Shown piece by piece: positions 32,452 through 41,469 of a DNA stretch of 64,000 bases (the stretch's first letter is position 1; each line of letters begins with the position of its first letter). The DNA is from Fodinibacter sp963834965 (GTDB lineage: Bacteria; Actinomycetota; Actinomycetes; Actinomycetales; Dermatophilaceae). Location: contig CAWIEI010000033.1 of NCBI GenBank assembly GCA_963834965.1, positions 62,001-126,000 on the forward strand. Reading direction: 5' to 3'. The translations under genes and the position numbers were made by a program. The notes under the pieces were generated by a model, which worked only from the letters and a program-made list of their open reading frames with translations, made no database searches and had not been told where the DNA came from.

Positions 32452-33135
32452 TCAGGTGGGACGCAGGGTGCAGGTGAGCTCGGTAACCGTGCGGCCGGCG
32501 CGCACGCCCTTGGCCTCGAAGCCGTCGTCGGGACGCCACGGGGGACGCTCTCCCTCGATGACCTCCCACCGGCCGTGGTGGGCCAGCTGGGTGCGGGCGT
32601 GCTCGGCGTACGCGGCGATGTCGGTGGCGATGAGCAGCACCCCGCCGGGAGCCAGCCGCGAGGCGAGCAGGTCGAGGGTGTGCTGCTGCACGAACCGCCG
32701 CTTCGCGTGCTTGTTCTTCGGCCACGGGTCGGGGAAGAACAGGTGCACCGCCGCCAGGGATGCCGCCGGCACCCGGTCGGTGATGAACGGCAGCGCGTCG
32801 CCGGGGTGCACCCACAGGTTCGAGACCCCGGCCGCGTCGGCGGCGGCAAGCATCCGGGCGACGCCGGGCACGTGCACCTCGACTGCGACGAGGTCGGCCT
32901 CGGGATGGGCGGCGCAGTAGGCGATGGCGGCCGCGCCGTGGCCGGAGCCGATCTCGAGCACGACCGGCCCGACGCGCCCGAAGGCCGCCGCGAAGTCCAG
33001 CGGCCCGTCGGGCAGCGAGCGCGCGGGCAGCAGGGTCGCCATCCGCTCGTCGGTCAGCGGGCTGTTGCGCCAGCGCGGGGTGAAGGTGCGCACGCCCTCG
33101 CGGGGAGCGTGGTCGAGCACCGGGTCGGATGCCAC
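32452..33135 (-). CDS. trmB: tRNA (guanine-N7-)-methyltransferase
   Basis: A 227-residue SAM-dependent methyltransferase making m7G46 in tRNA. Motif I is LEIGSGHGAA, and the family-specific FFPDPWPKNKHAKRR motif is intact, followed by LLIATDIAAYAEH. GTG at 33135 has GAGAGG upstream. Length is normal. Confidence 0.93.
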   Translation of the reverse strand: MASDPVLDHAPREGVRTFTPRWRNSPLTDERMATLLPARSLPDGPLDFAAAFGRVGPVVLEIGSGHGAAAIAYCAAHPEADLVAVEVHVPGVARMLAAADAAGVSNLWVHPGDALPFITDRVPAASLAAVHLFFPDPWPKNKHAKRRFVQQHTLDLLASRLAPGGVLLIATDIAAYAEHARTQLAHHGRWEVIEGERPPWRPDDGFEAKGVRAGRTVTELTCTLRPT

Positions 33136-33218
33136 GGTCGGGCCTCTCGGCAGGAGTCGGGTTGAGCCGACGTCGGGTTCGGCGTCAACGGGGTTCGGCG
33201 GATGCGGTTCAGCGGGAG

Positions 33219-34385
33219 TCAGAGCCGGCGGACGGCGAGCGCCGCGCGGTCGTCATCCTCCCCCGAGCGGGCCGACTCGCACACATCGCGCGCCACGTCG
33301 CCCTCGCCGAGCACCGACATCGCGGCGACGCCGAGCATCCGGTCGATGCCGTCGACGAGGTCGCGCCCGCGGGACTCGATGACGCCGTCGGAGTAGAACA
33401 GCAGCGCGTCGCCACGGTCGAGGCGCCCGCTCTGCCGGGGAAAGAACGCGCCGGGCACTACCCCCAGCAGCGGCCCGCGGGCCCCGTCGAGCACGGTCCA
33501 CCGGGCCCGGCCCGAGGTGTAGCGGGCCGGCGAGGGGTGGCCGGCGTTGGCGATGGAGTAGTCGCCGGTTCGCAGGTCGAGATCGAGGTGCACCCCGGTG
33601 GCGAACCCCTCCTCCCAGCCCTGCCGCACGAGGTACTCGTTCGCGGCCCGCATGAAGTCGCCCGGGGGGATCGAGCCGAGCAGCCCGCCCAGCGCCCCCG
33701 ACAGCAGCAGCGACCGGGTGCCGGCGCGGGTGCCCTTGCCGCTGACGTCGATGAGCACGATCTCGAGCCGGTACCCCGAGGGGCTGAGGTGGGCCACCAG
33801 GAAGTCGCCGGAGAAGCGGTCGCCGTGCGCGGAGCGGATGCACGACCAGGCGCGCCAGCCGTCGGGCAGCACCGGCACCCGCCCGACCATGGCGATCCGG
33901 TCGCGCAGCTCGGCGAACATCCGGTCGGCCCCGAACCCGCGCGTGCCCACCAGAGCGCGCGACTGCGCGGCGACGTACATCAGCGCCATGACCGCCATGA
34001 ACGAGACCACGACGAGGAAGGCCCGCGGCGTCGAGAGCCCCGAACCCGGCATCCACAGGAAGAGGAAGCCCAGGGTGAGCGCGTAGACCAGGAGCAGGCC
34101 GCGACCGGAGAGCACCACCCCGGAGGCGACGACCACCGGGAAGAGCAGCGCGCTCGGCACCTGCAGGGGCCACAGGTTGGTCGCCGTGCCCAGGACGACC
34201 ACGAGCACGATGAACAGCACGGTGTAGTAGCGGTCGGCGTTGCGCGAGCGGCTCGGCCCGAGCAGCCGGACCAGTGCGCGCGGCAGACCGATCCCGCTCT
34301 GGGTCCCGGGGCGCTGCAGCACCTCGTTGGGCATGCTCACCACCTCGGGCTCGGTCTGCGGACGCGCACGAACACTAGTGGTCAC
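33219..34385 (-). CDS. membrane PP2C-type (SpoIIE/RsbU-like) serine phosphatase
   Basis: A 388-residue protein. N-terminal hydrophobic helices (about 50-150) precede a SpoIIE-type phosphatase domain (about 170-388). Metal-binding motifs are SGDF, LIDVSGKGTRAG, NAGHPSPA and LLFYSDGVIESR. GTG at 34385 has AGGAGG five bases ahead. Such phosphatases dephosphorylate anti-anti-sigma factors; no STAS or anti-sigma gene is in this window, so the partner is unknown. No sensor domain is evident in the membrane part. Confidence 0.88.
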   Translation of the reverse strand: MTTSVRARPQTEPEVVSMPNEVLQRPGTQSGIGLPRALVRLLGPSRSRNADRYYTVLFIVLVVVLGTATNLWPLQVPSALLFPVVVASGVVLSGRGLLLVYALTLGFLFLWMPGSGLSTPRAFLVVVSFMAVMALMYVAAQSRALVGTRGFGADRMFAELRDRIAMVGRVPVLPDGWRAWSCIRSAHGDRFSGDFLVAHLSPSGYRLEIVLIDVSGKGTRAGTRSLLLSGALGGLLGSIPPGDFMRAANEYLVRQGWEEGFATGVHLDLDLRTGDYSIANAGHPSPARYTSGRARWTVLDGARGPLLGVVPGAFFPRQSGRLDRGDALLFYSDGVIESRGRDLVDGIDRMLGVAAMSVLGEGDVARDVCESARSGEDDDRAALAVRRL

Positions 34386-34471
34386 CGGGTCCTCCTGCCA
34401 GATATCCGCAGGTCAGGAGCGCTGCGTGCCTCGCGGGCGGATCCGTGACCTCGTCACGCCGCGCAACCGGG

Positions 34472-34942
34472 TCAGGCCGGGAGCGGCGGGAGGGTGCCGT
34501 CGACCTCGTAGGCCGACACCATCTCGAGGCGCCGCACGTGCCGCGGGTCGTGGCTGAAGGGCGTGCTGACGAACACCTCGACCATCGAGCGGGCCTGCTC
34601 GAGCGTGGTCATCCGGGCGCCGATCGAGATGACCTGGGCGTCGTTGTGCTCGCGCGCGAGGCGCGCCAGCTCGTCGTCGTAGCAGAGGGCGGCGCGGATG
34701 CCGGACACCTTGTTGGCCGCCATCTGCTCACCGTTGCCCGACCCGCCGAGCACCACACCGAGCGAGCCCGGGTCGGCGGCGACGGCCTCGGCGGCGCGCA
34801 GCACGTAGACGGGGTAGTCGTCGACGGCGTCGTAGGCGTGCGGGCCGTGGTTGGTGACCTCGTGCCCCTTGCCCTCGAGGAAAGCCACCAGGTCGACCAG
34901 CAGCTCGTAGGCCGCGTGGTCGCCCCCGACGTGCACCCGCAC
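34472..34942 (-). CDS. rpiB: ribose-5-phosphate isomerase B, mycobacterial type
   Basis: A 156-residue sugar-phosphate isomerase of the RpiB/LacAB family (MRVHVGGDHAAYELL). The Cys of the E. coli-type active site is replaced by Gly (LGGSGNGEQMAANK). M. tuberculosis RpiB has the same arrangement and uses the Glu after SGNG as base; that Glu is present. GTG at 34942 lies one base past the upstream stop, so the gene is coupled to the DsbA-like gene. It interconverts ribose-5-P and ribulose-5-P in the pentose phosphate pathway. Confidence 0.93.
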   Translation of the reverse strand: MRVHVGGDHAAYELLVDLVAFLEGKGHEVTNHGPHAYDAVDDYPVYVLRAAEAVAADPGSLGVVLGGSGNGEQMAANKVSGIRAALCYDDELARLAREHNDAQVISIGARMTTLEQARSMVEVFVSTPFSHDPRHVRRLEMVSAYEVDGTLPPLPA

Positions 34943-34943
34943 G

Positions 34944-35558
34944 TCAGGCGTCCGTGTCGAAGATCGGGCCGACGGTGCGCGAGCGCTTGAGCTCGAAGAA
35001 GCCCTCGGTACCGGCGACGAGGACGCAGCCGTCCCAGAGCCGGCCGGCGGCCTCGCCCTTGGGGGCCGGGGTGACGACCGGGCCGAAGAACGCGATGCCG
35101 TTGACGGCCACGACCGGCGTGCCCACGTCGTCACCGACCAGGTCGATGGCGCGCTGGTGGCTGGCCCGCAGCTCGGCGTCACGCTCGTCGCTGGTGGCCG
35201 CGTCGGCGAGCTCGGCTGGCAGCCCGAGCTCCTCGAGCGCTCCGGCGATCGCCTCGGGGTAGTCGAGCTGCTGGTGGTGGATGCGCTCGCCGAGGGCGTC
35301 GTACAGCGGCTTGACGATCTCGTCGCCCAGCTTCTCGCGGGCGGCGACGACGACCCGCACCGGGCCCCAGCCCCGGTCCATCATCTCGCTGTAACCCTCG
35401 GGCAGGTCACGGCCCTCGTTGAGGACGGACAGGCTCATGACCGACCAGGTGACGTCGACGGGCCGGACCTGCTGCACCTCCATCATCCAGCGTGAGGTCA
35501 TCCAGGCCCAGGGGCACAGGGGGTCGAACCAGAACTCTGCAGCGTTGCGCTCGGACAT
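34944..35558 (-). CDS. DsbA-family oxidoreductase like mycothiol-dependent nitroreductase, one-Cys CPWA form
   Basis: A 204-residue thioredoxin-fold protein closely resembling M. tuberculosis Rv2466c: FWFDPLCPWAWMTSRWMMEV, VMSLSVLNEGRDLPEGY, WGPVRV, GTPVVAVNG, FFGPV and GRLWDG. The Rv2466c active site is CPWC; here the second Cys is Ala (CPWA), so it may work through a mixed disulfide with mycothiol. It is cytoplasmic with no signal peptide. ATG at 35558. It is coupled to rpiB and divergent from pepN. Confidence 0.85.
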   Translation of the reverse strand: MSERNAAEFWFDPLCPWAWMTSRWMMEVQQVRPVDVTWSVMSLSVLNEGRDLPEGYSEMMDRGWGPVRVVVAAREKLGDEIVKPLYDALGERIHHQQLDYPEAIAGALEELGLPAELADAATSDERDAELRASHQRAIDLVGDDVGTPVVAVNGIAFFGPVVTPAPKGEAAGRLWDGCVLVAGTEGFFELKRSRTVGPIFDTDA

Positions 35559-35678
35559 GGGCGACATCCTGCCATCCGGTCGGCTCGGGTCGAGGTGACG
35601 GGACCGCGTGACAGGATGGCCCGACGCCCGCAGCGGCGCCCACCGGCGTCCCACCGCACCGCCCCGCTAGGAGAACCC

Positions 35679-38231
35679 GTGCCCGGCACGAACCTCACCC
35701 GCGAGGAGGCCGCCACCCGCGCGGCCCTCGTCACCGTCGACCGCCACGCCGTCGAGCTCGACGTCGCCAGTGGCCCCGAGACCTTCTCGACCACCAGCAC
35801 CATCCACTTCAGCTGCACGCAGCCAGGAAACGAGACGTTCCTCGACTTCGTCGGCGGCACGGTGCAGTCCGTCACCCTCAACGGCACCGAGCTCGACCCG
35901 GCCGAGGTCTACGCCGACAGCCGGGTGCGCCTGCCCGGCCTGGCCGCCGACAACGTCGTGGTCGTGGCCGCCACCGGGCGCTACACCAACACCGGCGAGG
36001 GCCTGCACCGGTTCGTCGACCCGGTCGACGAAGAGGTCTACCTCTACAGCCAGTTCGAGGTGCCCGACAGCCGCCGGATGTACCCCGTGTTCGAGCAGCC
36101 CGACCTCAAGGCCCGCTTCACGTTCACCGTGACGGCGCCGGCCCACTGGCAGGTCGTCTCCAACTCCCCGACCCCGCAGCCCGAGCCGGCCGGTGACGGC
36201 ATCGCCACCTGGCGGTTCGCCACCACCGGGCCGATCTCGAGCTACATCACCGCGCTCGTCGCCGGGCCCTACGACGTGGTGCGCGACACCGTCACGACCC
36301 GCGCCGGCGAGGTGCCGCTCGGCATCTTCTGCCGCCGGTCGCTCACGCCCTACCTCGACGCCGACAACCTCTTCGACCTCACCAAGCGCGGCTTCGCGTT
36401 CTTCGAGGAGGAGTTCGACTGCGCCTACCCGTTCGAGAAGTACGACCAGCTCTTCGCGCCGGAGTACAACATGGGCGCGATGGAGAACGCCGGCTGCGTG
36501 ACCATCAACGAGATGTACGTCTTCCGGTCGCGCGTCCCCGACGCCCTGGTCGAGCGGCGGGCGCTGACCGTGCTGCACGAGCTCGCGCACATGTGGTTCG
36601 GCAACCTCGTCACGATGCGCTGGTGGAACGACCTGTGGCTCAACGAGTCCTTCGCCGAGTGGGCCTCCACCACGTGCCAGTCCGAGGCCACCCACTGGGT
36701 CGACGCCTGGACCACCTTCGGCACCCACGAGAAGGACTGGGCCTACCGCCAGGACCAGCTGAGCTCGACGCACCCGATCGTCGCCGAGATCCGCGACCTG
36801 CAGGACGTCGAGGTCAACTTCGACGGCATCACCTACGCCAAGGGCGCCTCCGTGCTCAAGCAGCTCGTCGCCCACGTCGGCCGCGAGCCGTTCCGCGACG
36901 GCCTGCGCGCCTACTTCGCGAAGCACGCGTGGGGCAACACCACCCTCGACGACCTGCTCTCCGAGCTCGAGGCCACCTCCGGGCGCGACCTGCGCACCTG
37001 GTCCAAGCTGTGGCTCGAGACCGCCGGGGTCAGCACCCTGCGGCCGGTGCTCGAGGTCGACGACCGGGGCCGCATCGCGATGGCCGCCGTCGAGCAGACC
37101 TGCGCGCCCGGTGTCGAGGCGCTGCGCCCACACACCCTGGCCATCGGGCTGTATGCCGTGCGCGACGGCATCCTCGAGCGCACCGCCCGCCTCGAGCTCG
37201 ACGTCGACGGTGAACGCACCGAGGTGCCCGAGCTCGTCGGGCGCGAGCAGCCCGACCTGCTGCTCGTCAACGACGACGACCTCGCCTACGCGAAGATCCG
37301 CCTCGACGAGCGCTCGCTGGCCACCGCGCTCAGCCACCCGCGGGGCTTCACCTCGTCGCTGCCGCGCTCGCTGGTGCTTGCCTCGCTGTGGGACATGACC
37401 CGCGACGCCGAGATGGGCGCCCGGCGCTTCGTCGACGTCGTGCTCGAGACGCTGCCCGGTGAGTCCGACTCCACCCTGCTGCGCACCCTGGTTGCCCAGC
37501 TGCAGACCGCGGTGCACTCCTACAGCGCGCCCGAGCACCGCGAGGCCCTGCGCGCCACGACCCGCGACCGGCTGTGGGAGGTCTCGCGCTCGGCCGAGCC
37601 GGGCAGCGACGCCCAGCTGCAGCTGGTCAGCGCCGCGGCCGCCCTGACCGCCGCGGGCGACGACACCACGCTGCTGCGGGGCCTGTTCGAGGGAACCGAG
37701 GTGCTCGACGGGCTCACCGTCGACTTCGAGATGCGCTGGACGCTGCTCACCGCCCTCGTCGCCGCGGGTGCGGCCGGCTCGGCGGAGATCGACGCCGAGC
37801 TCGCCCGCGAGGACACCGCCACCGCGCGCGAGCGGGCCGCCAAGGCGCGGGCCGCCCGCCCCACCCCCGAGGCCAAGGAACAGGCCTGGGCCGAGGCCGT
37901 CGACGGCGGCGGGCTGCCCACCGCCGTGGTCGAGGCCACCGCGCTGGGCTTCACCCGCCCCGGCACCTCCCCCGACCTGCTGCGCCCGTTCGTCGAGCGC
38001 TACCACGCCCTGCTCGACACGGTCCACGAGCGCGGCTCGCACGCCCTGGTCGAGTCGATGGTCCACGGCTTCTACCCACGCCCGCTCGCGGATGCTGCCC
38101 TGCGCGACCGCACCCAGGCCTGGCTCGACGCCAACCCGCACGCCCCCGCCGCGCTGCGCCGCCTCGTCGTCGAGAACCGCGACCCGGTGGTGCGGGCCCT
38201 GGCGGCCCAGGAGCGAGACGCGCGTGACTGA
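35679..38231 (+). CDS. pepN: aminopeptidase N (M1 zinc metallopeptidase)
   Basis: An 850-residue M1 peptidase. The exopeptidase motif is MGAMENAGC, and the zinc site is HELAHMWFGNLV with the distal Glu in NESFAEWAS. A C-terminal ERAP1-like helical domain completes it. GTG at 35679 has AGGAG seven bases ahead; upstream in-frame residues do not fit. It removes N-terminal residues from peptides in the cytoplasm. It overlaps the MscS gene by 8 bases. Confidence 0.95.
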   Translation: MPGTNLTREEAATRAALVTVDRHAVELDVASGPETFSTTSTIHFSCTQPGNETFLDFVGGTVQSVTLNGTELDPAEVYADSRVRLPGLAADNVVVVAATGRYTNTGEGLHRFVDPVDEEVYLYSQFEVPDSRRMYPVFEQPDLKARFTFTVTAPAHWQVVSNSPTPQPEPAGDGIATWRFATTGPISSYITALVAGPYDVVRDTVTTRAGEVPLGIFCRRSLTPYLDADNLFDLTKRGFAFFEEEFDCAYPFEKYDQLFAPEYNMGAMENAGCVTINEMYVFRSRVPDALVERRALTVLHELAHMWFGNLVTMRWWNDLWLNESFAEWASTTCQSEATHWVDAWTTFGTHEKDWAYRQDQLSSTHPIVAEIRDLQDVEVNFDGITYAKGASVLKQLVAHVGREPFRDGLRAYFAKHAWGNTTLDDLLSELEATSGRDLRTWSKLWLETAGVSTLRPVLEVDDRGRIAMAAVEQTCAPGVEALRPHTLAIGLYAVRDGILERTARLELDVDGERTEVPELVGREQPDLLLVNDDDLAYAKIRLDERSLATALSHPRGFTSSLPRSLVLASLWDMTRDAEMGARRFVDVVLETLPGESDSTLLRTLVAQLQTAVHSYSAPEHREALRATTRDRLWEVSRSAEPGSDAQLQLVSAAAALTAAGDDTTLLRGLFEGTEVLDGLTVDFEMRWTLLTALVAAGAAGSAEIDAELAREDTATARERAAKARAARPTPEAKEQAWAEAVDGGGLPTAVVEATALGFTRPGTSPDLLRPFVERYHALLDTVHERGSHALVESMVHGFYPRPLADAALRDRTQAWLDANPHAPAALRRLVVENRDPVVRALAAQERDARD

Positions 38232-39189
38232 GGCCGTCACCGCACTGCTGAACCTGCCGAACCCGAGCCTCCAGGGCATCGAGCTGACCTGGGAGAAGAC
38301 GCAGCTCTGGCTGACCACGGTCGGGCTGCGGATCCTCGTCACGATCGTCCTCGGGGTGGTGGGCCTGTGGCTGCTGCGCCGGCTGATCGACCGGGTCGTG
38401 CGCACCATGACCTCGAAGTCGGCCCGCAAGCTCGCCGAGACCGGCCGCGCCGGGAAGGCCTTCGCGACGGCCACCGGGCTGGCCGGCGAACGACAGCGCC
38501 AGCGGGTCGAGACGATGGGCTCGCTGCTGCGCAGCATCAGCACGGCCGTCGTGCTCACCCTGGTCGTGCTCACGGTGATGGACCTGCTCGGCATCCCCAT
38601 CGCGCCGCTGCTGGCGTCGGCCGGGGTCGCCGGCGTGGCCCTCGGCTTCGGCGCCCAGAGCCTGGTCAAGGACTTCCTGTCCGGGATCTTCATGATCTTC
38701 GAGGACCAGTACGGCGTCGGCGACGTGATCGACACCGGTGAGGCGGTCGGCACCGTCGAGGAGGTCACCCTGCGCATCACCCGGCTGCGCGACGCCAGCG
38801 GCGTCACCTGGTACGTCCGCAACGGCGAGATCATCCGCATCGGCAACCGCTCGCAGGGCTTCGCGACCGCCATCGTCGACATGCCGGTCTCTTACGCCGA
38901 GAACGTCGAGCGGGTCGTCGCCGTCATCCGGGAGGCCGCCGGGGCGATGGGCGCCGACCCCGACTGGGCCGGCAAGTTCGTCGAGGAACCCAAGGTGCTC
39001 GGCGTGGAGTCGATCGTCGGGATGACGATGACCATCCGCACCATCGCCCAGTGCGTGCCGGGCGAGAACTTCCCGGTGCAGCGCGAGCTGCGCGAGCGGC
39101 TCAAGAAGGCCCTCGACGCCGCAGAGGTGCAGGCGCCGCCGCTCGGCCCGTTCGGCGGACCGGCGACACCGGTGGGAGGTGCCCCGTGA
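38224..39189 (+). CDS. MscS-family mechanosensitive channel
   Basis: A 321-residue small-conductance channel. Membrane helices near 35-55, 100-120 and 125-150 are followed by the pore-lining, Gly/Ala-rich segment VAGVALGFGAQSLVKDFLSG and the signature FEDQYGVGDVI. A beta domain and an alpha/beta cytoplasmic vestibule complete it. GTG at 38224 overlaps pepN by 8 bases, and the stop overlaps the haemoglobin gene (GTGA). It protects against hypo-osmotic shock. Confidence 0.92.
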   Translation: MTEAVTALLNLPNPSLQGIELTWEKTQLWLTTVGLRILVTIVLGVVGLWLLRRLIDRVVRTMTSKSARKLAETGRAGKAFATATGLAGERQRQRVETMGSLLRSISTAVVLTLVVLTVMDLLGIPIAPLLASAGVAGVALGFGAQSLVKDFLSGIFMIFEDQYGVGDVIDTGEAVGTVEEVTLRITRLRDASGVTWYVRNGEIIRIGNRSQGFATAIVDMPVSYAENVERVVAVIREAAGAMGADPDWAGKFVEEPKVLGVESIVGMTMTIRTIAQCVPGENFPVQRELRERLKKALDAAEVQAPPLGPFGGPATPVGGAP

Positions 39190-39602
39190 GCCTGTACGAC
39201 GAGGTCGGTGGTGCCCCCACGTTCAAGGCCCTGGTCCACGCTTTCTACCAGGGCGTGGCGGCAGACCCACCGCTGCGCGCGCTCTACCCGGACGACGACC
39301 TGGCCCCGGCCGAGCGCCGGCTGCGGATGTTCCTCACCCAGTACTTCGGCGGCCCGACCACCTACAGCGAGGAGCGCGGCCACCCCCGCCTGCGGATGCG
39401 GCACGCGCCCTACCCGGTGAGCCTGGACATGCGCGACCGGTGGATGCGGCACATGCTCGCCGCGATGGACACCCTCGAGCTGCCGGAGGCGCAGGCCGGG
39501 CAGATGCGCGACTACTTCCTGCGCGCCGCGCACATGCTCGTCAACACCGACGAGCCTGCTCCCGCGCCGAGCGCGCCGCTGCGCCCGCTGCCGGACGCCT
39601 GA
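39186..39602 (+). CDS. glbO: truncated haemoglobin, group II (GlbO-like)
   Basis: A 138-residue 2/2 globin. It has SLYDEVGGAPTFKALVHAFY (helices A/B), LRMFLTQYFGGP, and HPRLRMRHAPYPV with the proximal His region, then RDRWMRHMLAAMD. These are characteristic of group II, whose mycobacterial member binds oxygen with high affinity. GTG at 39186 overlaps the mscS stop. The pepN-mscS-glbO run looks like one transcript. Confidence 0.92.
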   Translation: MSLYDEVGGAPTFKALVHAFYQGVAADPPLRALYPDDDLAPAERRLRMFLTQYFGGPTTYSEERGHPRLRMRHAPYPVSLDMRDRWMRHMLAAMDTLELPEAQAGQMRDYFLRAAHMLVNTDEPAPAPSAPLRPLPDA

Positions 39603-39632
39603 ATTTCGGCGACAGGCACGGCATACGGAAAC

Positions 39633-41468
39633 ATGGTGCCGGTGACCCAGCTGACCACTGACACCGAGACCGCCACCGTCGTCCCGACCCTCACCTCGCC
39701 GGGCGAGGTCGTGCACCAGGCCGACTCCCCCGACGCCGCCTGGTGGCGCGACGCCGTGATCTACCAGGTCTACCCGCGTTCCTGGGCCGACGCCGACGGC
39801 GACGGCATGGGCGACCTGCCCGGCATCACCGCCCGGCTGCCCTACCTGCGCGACCTCGGCGTGGATGCCGTGTGGCTGAGCCCGTTCTACGTCTCGCCGA
39901 TGAACGACGCGGGCTACGACGTGGCCGACTACCGCACCATCGACCCGCGGTTCGGCTCGCTCGACGACGCCGACGCGATGGTGGAGGCGGCCCACGACCT
40001 GGGCCTGAAGGTGCTCGTCGACCTGGTGCCCAACCACACCAGCAGCGAGCACGCGTGGTTCCGGGCCGCCTTGGCGGCCGGCCCGGGCAGCCCCGAGCGC
40101 GAGCGCTACATCTTCCGCGACGGCCGGGGCACCAACGGCGAGGAGCCGCCCAACAACTGGCCCTCGGTCTTCGGCGGCCGGGGCTGGACCCGGGTCACCG
40201 AGGCCGACGGCCGCCCGGGCCAGTGGTACCTGCACATCTTCGACGTCACCCAGCCCGACCTGAACTGGAACCACCCGGAGGTCGTCGCCGAGTTCCACGA
40301 CATCCTGCGGTTCTGGTGCGACCGGGGCGTCGACGGCTTCCGGGTCGACGTCGCCCACGGCCTGGTCAAGCGCGAGGGGCTGCCGGACTGGCACGGCAAG
40401 GTCGGGCTCTACGACGAGGTCGACGCCGACGCCGGCCCCCTGGGCGAGGGTCGCGACGCCGAGCAGCTGCACTCCACCGACGGCGAGGTGCTCGACCACA
40501 CCGCCACCGGGGCCTCCCCGATGTGGGACCAGGACGGCGTGCACGAGATCTACCGCGGCTGGCGCCGGGTGCTCGAGTCCTACGGCCTGCCCGACCGCAT
40601 CCTGTGCGCCGAGGCATGGGTCACGCCGGCCCACCGCCTTGCCCGCTACGTGCGCCCCGACGAGATGCACCAGGCGTTCAACTTCGACTTCCTCGACGCC
40701 CACTGGGACGCCACGGCGCTGCGCACCGTCATCGAGGCATCGCTGCGCTCCAACGACGACGTCGGTGCCCCGACCACCTGGGTGCTGTCCAACCACGACG
40801 TGGTGCGCCACGCCTCGCGGCTGGGTCTGGACCAGTCGCTGCCGCGGCCCAACGGCATCCGGGCCACCGACCCCCAGCCGGATGCCGTGCTCGGCCTGCG
40901 CCGCGCGCGCGCCGCCACGACGCTCATGCTCGCGCTGCCCGGTGGCGCCTACGTCTACCAGGGCGAGGAGCTCGGGCTGCCCGAGCACACGACGCTGCCC
41001 GACTCCCTGCGCCAGGACCCCACCTTCCACCGCACGCACGGCACGGTCACCGGCCGCGACGGATGCCGGGTGCCGATGCCGTGGGTGAAGGGCGCTCCGG
41101 GCAACGGGTTCGGCCCCGGTGGCACGCCGTGGCTGCCCCAGCCCGACGCCTACGCCGACCTCGCCGTCGACCAGCAGGAGGGCGTGGCCGGCTCGACGCT
41201 CGAGCTGTACCGCGCGCTGCTCGAGCACCGCCGCACGTCCCGTCTCGGACACGGCAGCCTCACCTGGGACGACCTCTCGTCCGACACCGTCGTCGCGCTG
41301 CGCAACGCCGCGAGCGACGGCGAGCGCAGCCTGCTCGTGGTGGCCAACCTCGGCGCCGACCCGGTGACCCTGCCGCCCGGTGAGGTGCTGGTCGCCTCGG
41401 GCCTGCTCACCGACGACGGTGCCGTGCCCACCGACACCACGGTGTGGGTGCGGCTGCCGGTGGCCTGA
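39633..41468 (+). CDS. GH13 alpha-glucosidase / oligo-1,6-glucosidase
   Basis: A 611-residue glycoside hydrolase family 13 enzyme with a (beta/alpha)8 barrel. Conserved regions: DLVPNHTS, GFRVDVAHG (nucleophile Asp), ILCAEAWV (acid/base Glu) and LSNHDVVRH (transition-state Asp). A C-terminal beta domain follows. The first 35 or so residues are polar and not a signal peptide, so it is cytoplasmic. It should release glucose from maltose- or isomaltose-type oligosaccharides; no sugar transporter is adjacent. Confidence 0.9.
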   Translation: MVPVTQLTTDTETATVVPTLTSPGEVVHQADSPDAAWWRDAVIYQVYPRSWADADGDGMGDLPGITARLPYLRDLGVDAVWLSPFYVSPMNDAGYDVADYRTIDPRFGSLDDADAMVEAAHDLGLKVLVDLVPNHTSSEHAWFRAALAAGPGSPERERYIFRDGRGTNGEEPPNNWPSVFGGRGWTRVTEADGRPGQWYLHIFDVTQPDLNWNHPEVVAEFHDILRFWCDRGVDGFRVDVAHGLVKREGLPDWHGKVGLYDEVDADAGPLGEGRDAEQLHSTDGEVLDHTATGASPMWDQDGVHEIYRGWRRVLESYGLPDRILCAEAWVTPAHRLARYVRPDEMHQAFNFDFLDAHWDATALRTVIEASLRSNDDVGAPTTWVLSNHDVVRHASRLGLDQSLPRPNGIRATDPQPDAVLGLRRARAATTLMLALPGGAYVYQGEELGLPEHTTLPDSLRQDPTFHRTHGTVTGRDGCRVPMPWVKGAPGNGFGPGGTPWLPQPDAYADLAVDQQEGVAGSTLELYRALLEHRRTSRLGHGSLTWDDLSSDTVVALRNAASDGERSLLVVANLGADPVTLPPGEVLVASGLLTDDGAVPTDTTVWVRLPVA

Positions 41469-41469
41469 C

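Noticed and set aside
35667..38882. Very long open frame antisense to pepN and mscS
   Set aside because: It mirrors the high-GC third positions of the real genes, has no family motifs and is rich in Val/Gly/Leu/Gln runs. pepN and mscS on the plus strand have intact catalytic and channel motifs.
38892..41252. Long open frame antisense to the globin and GH13 genes
   Set aside because: Composition is typical of a shadow frame; the sense strand carries complete GH13 motifs.
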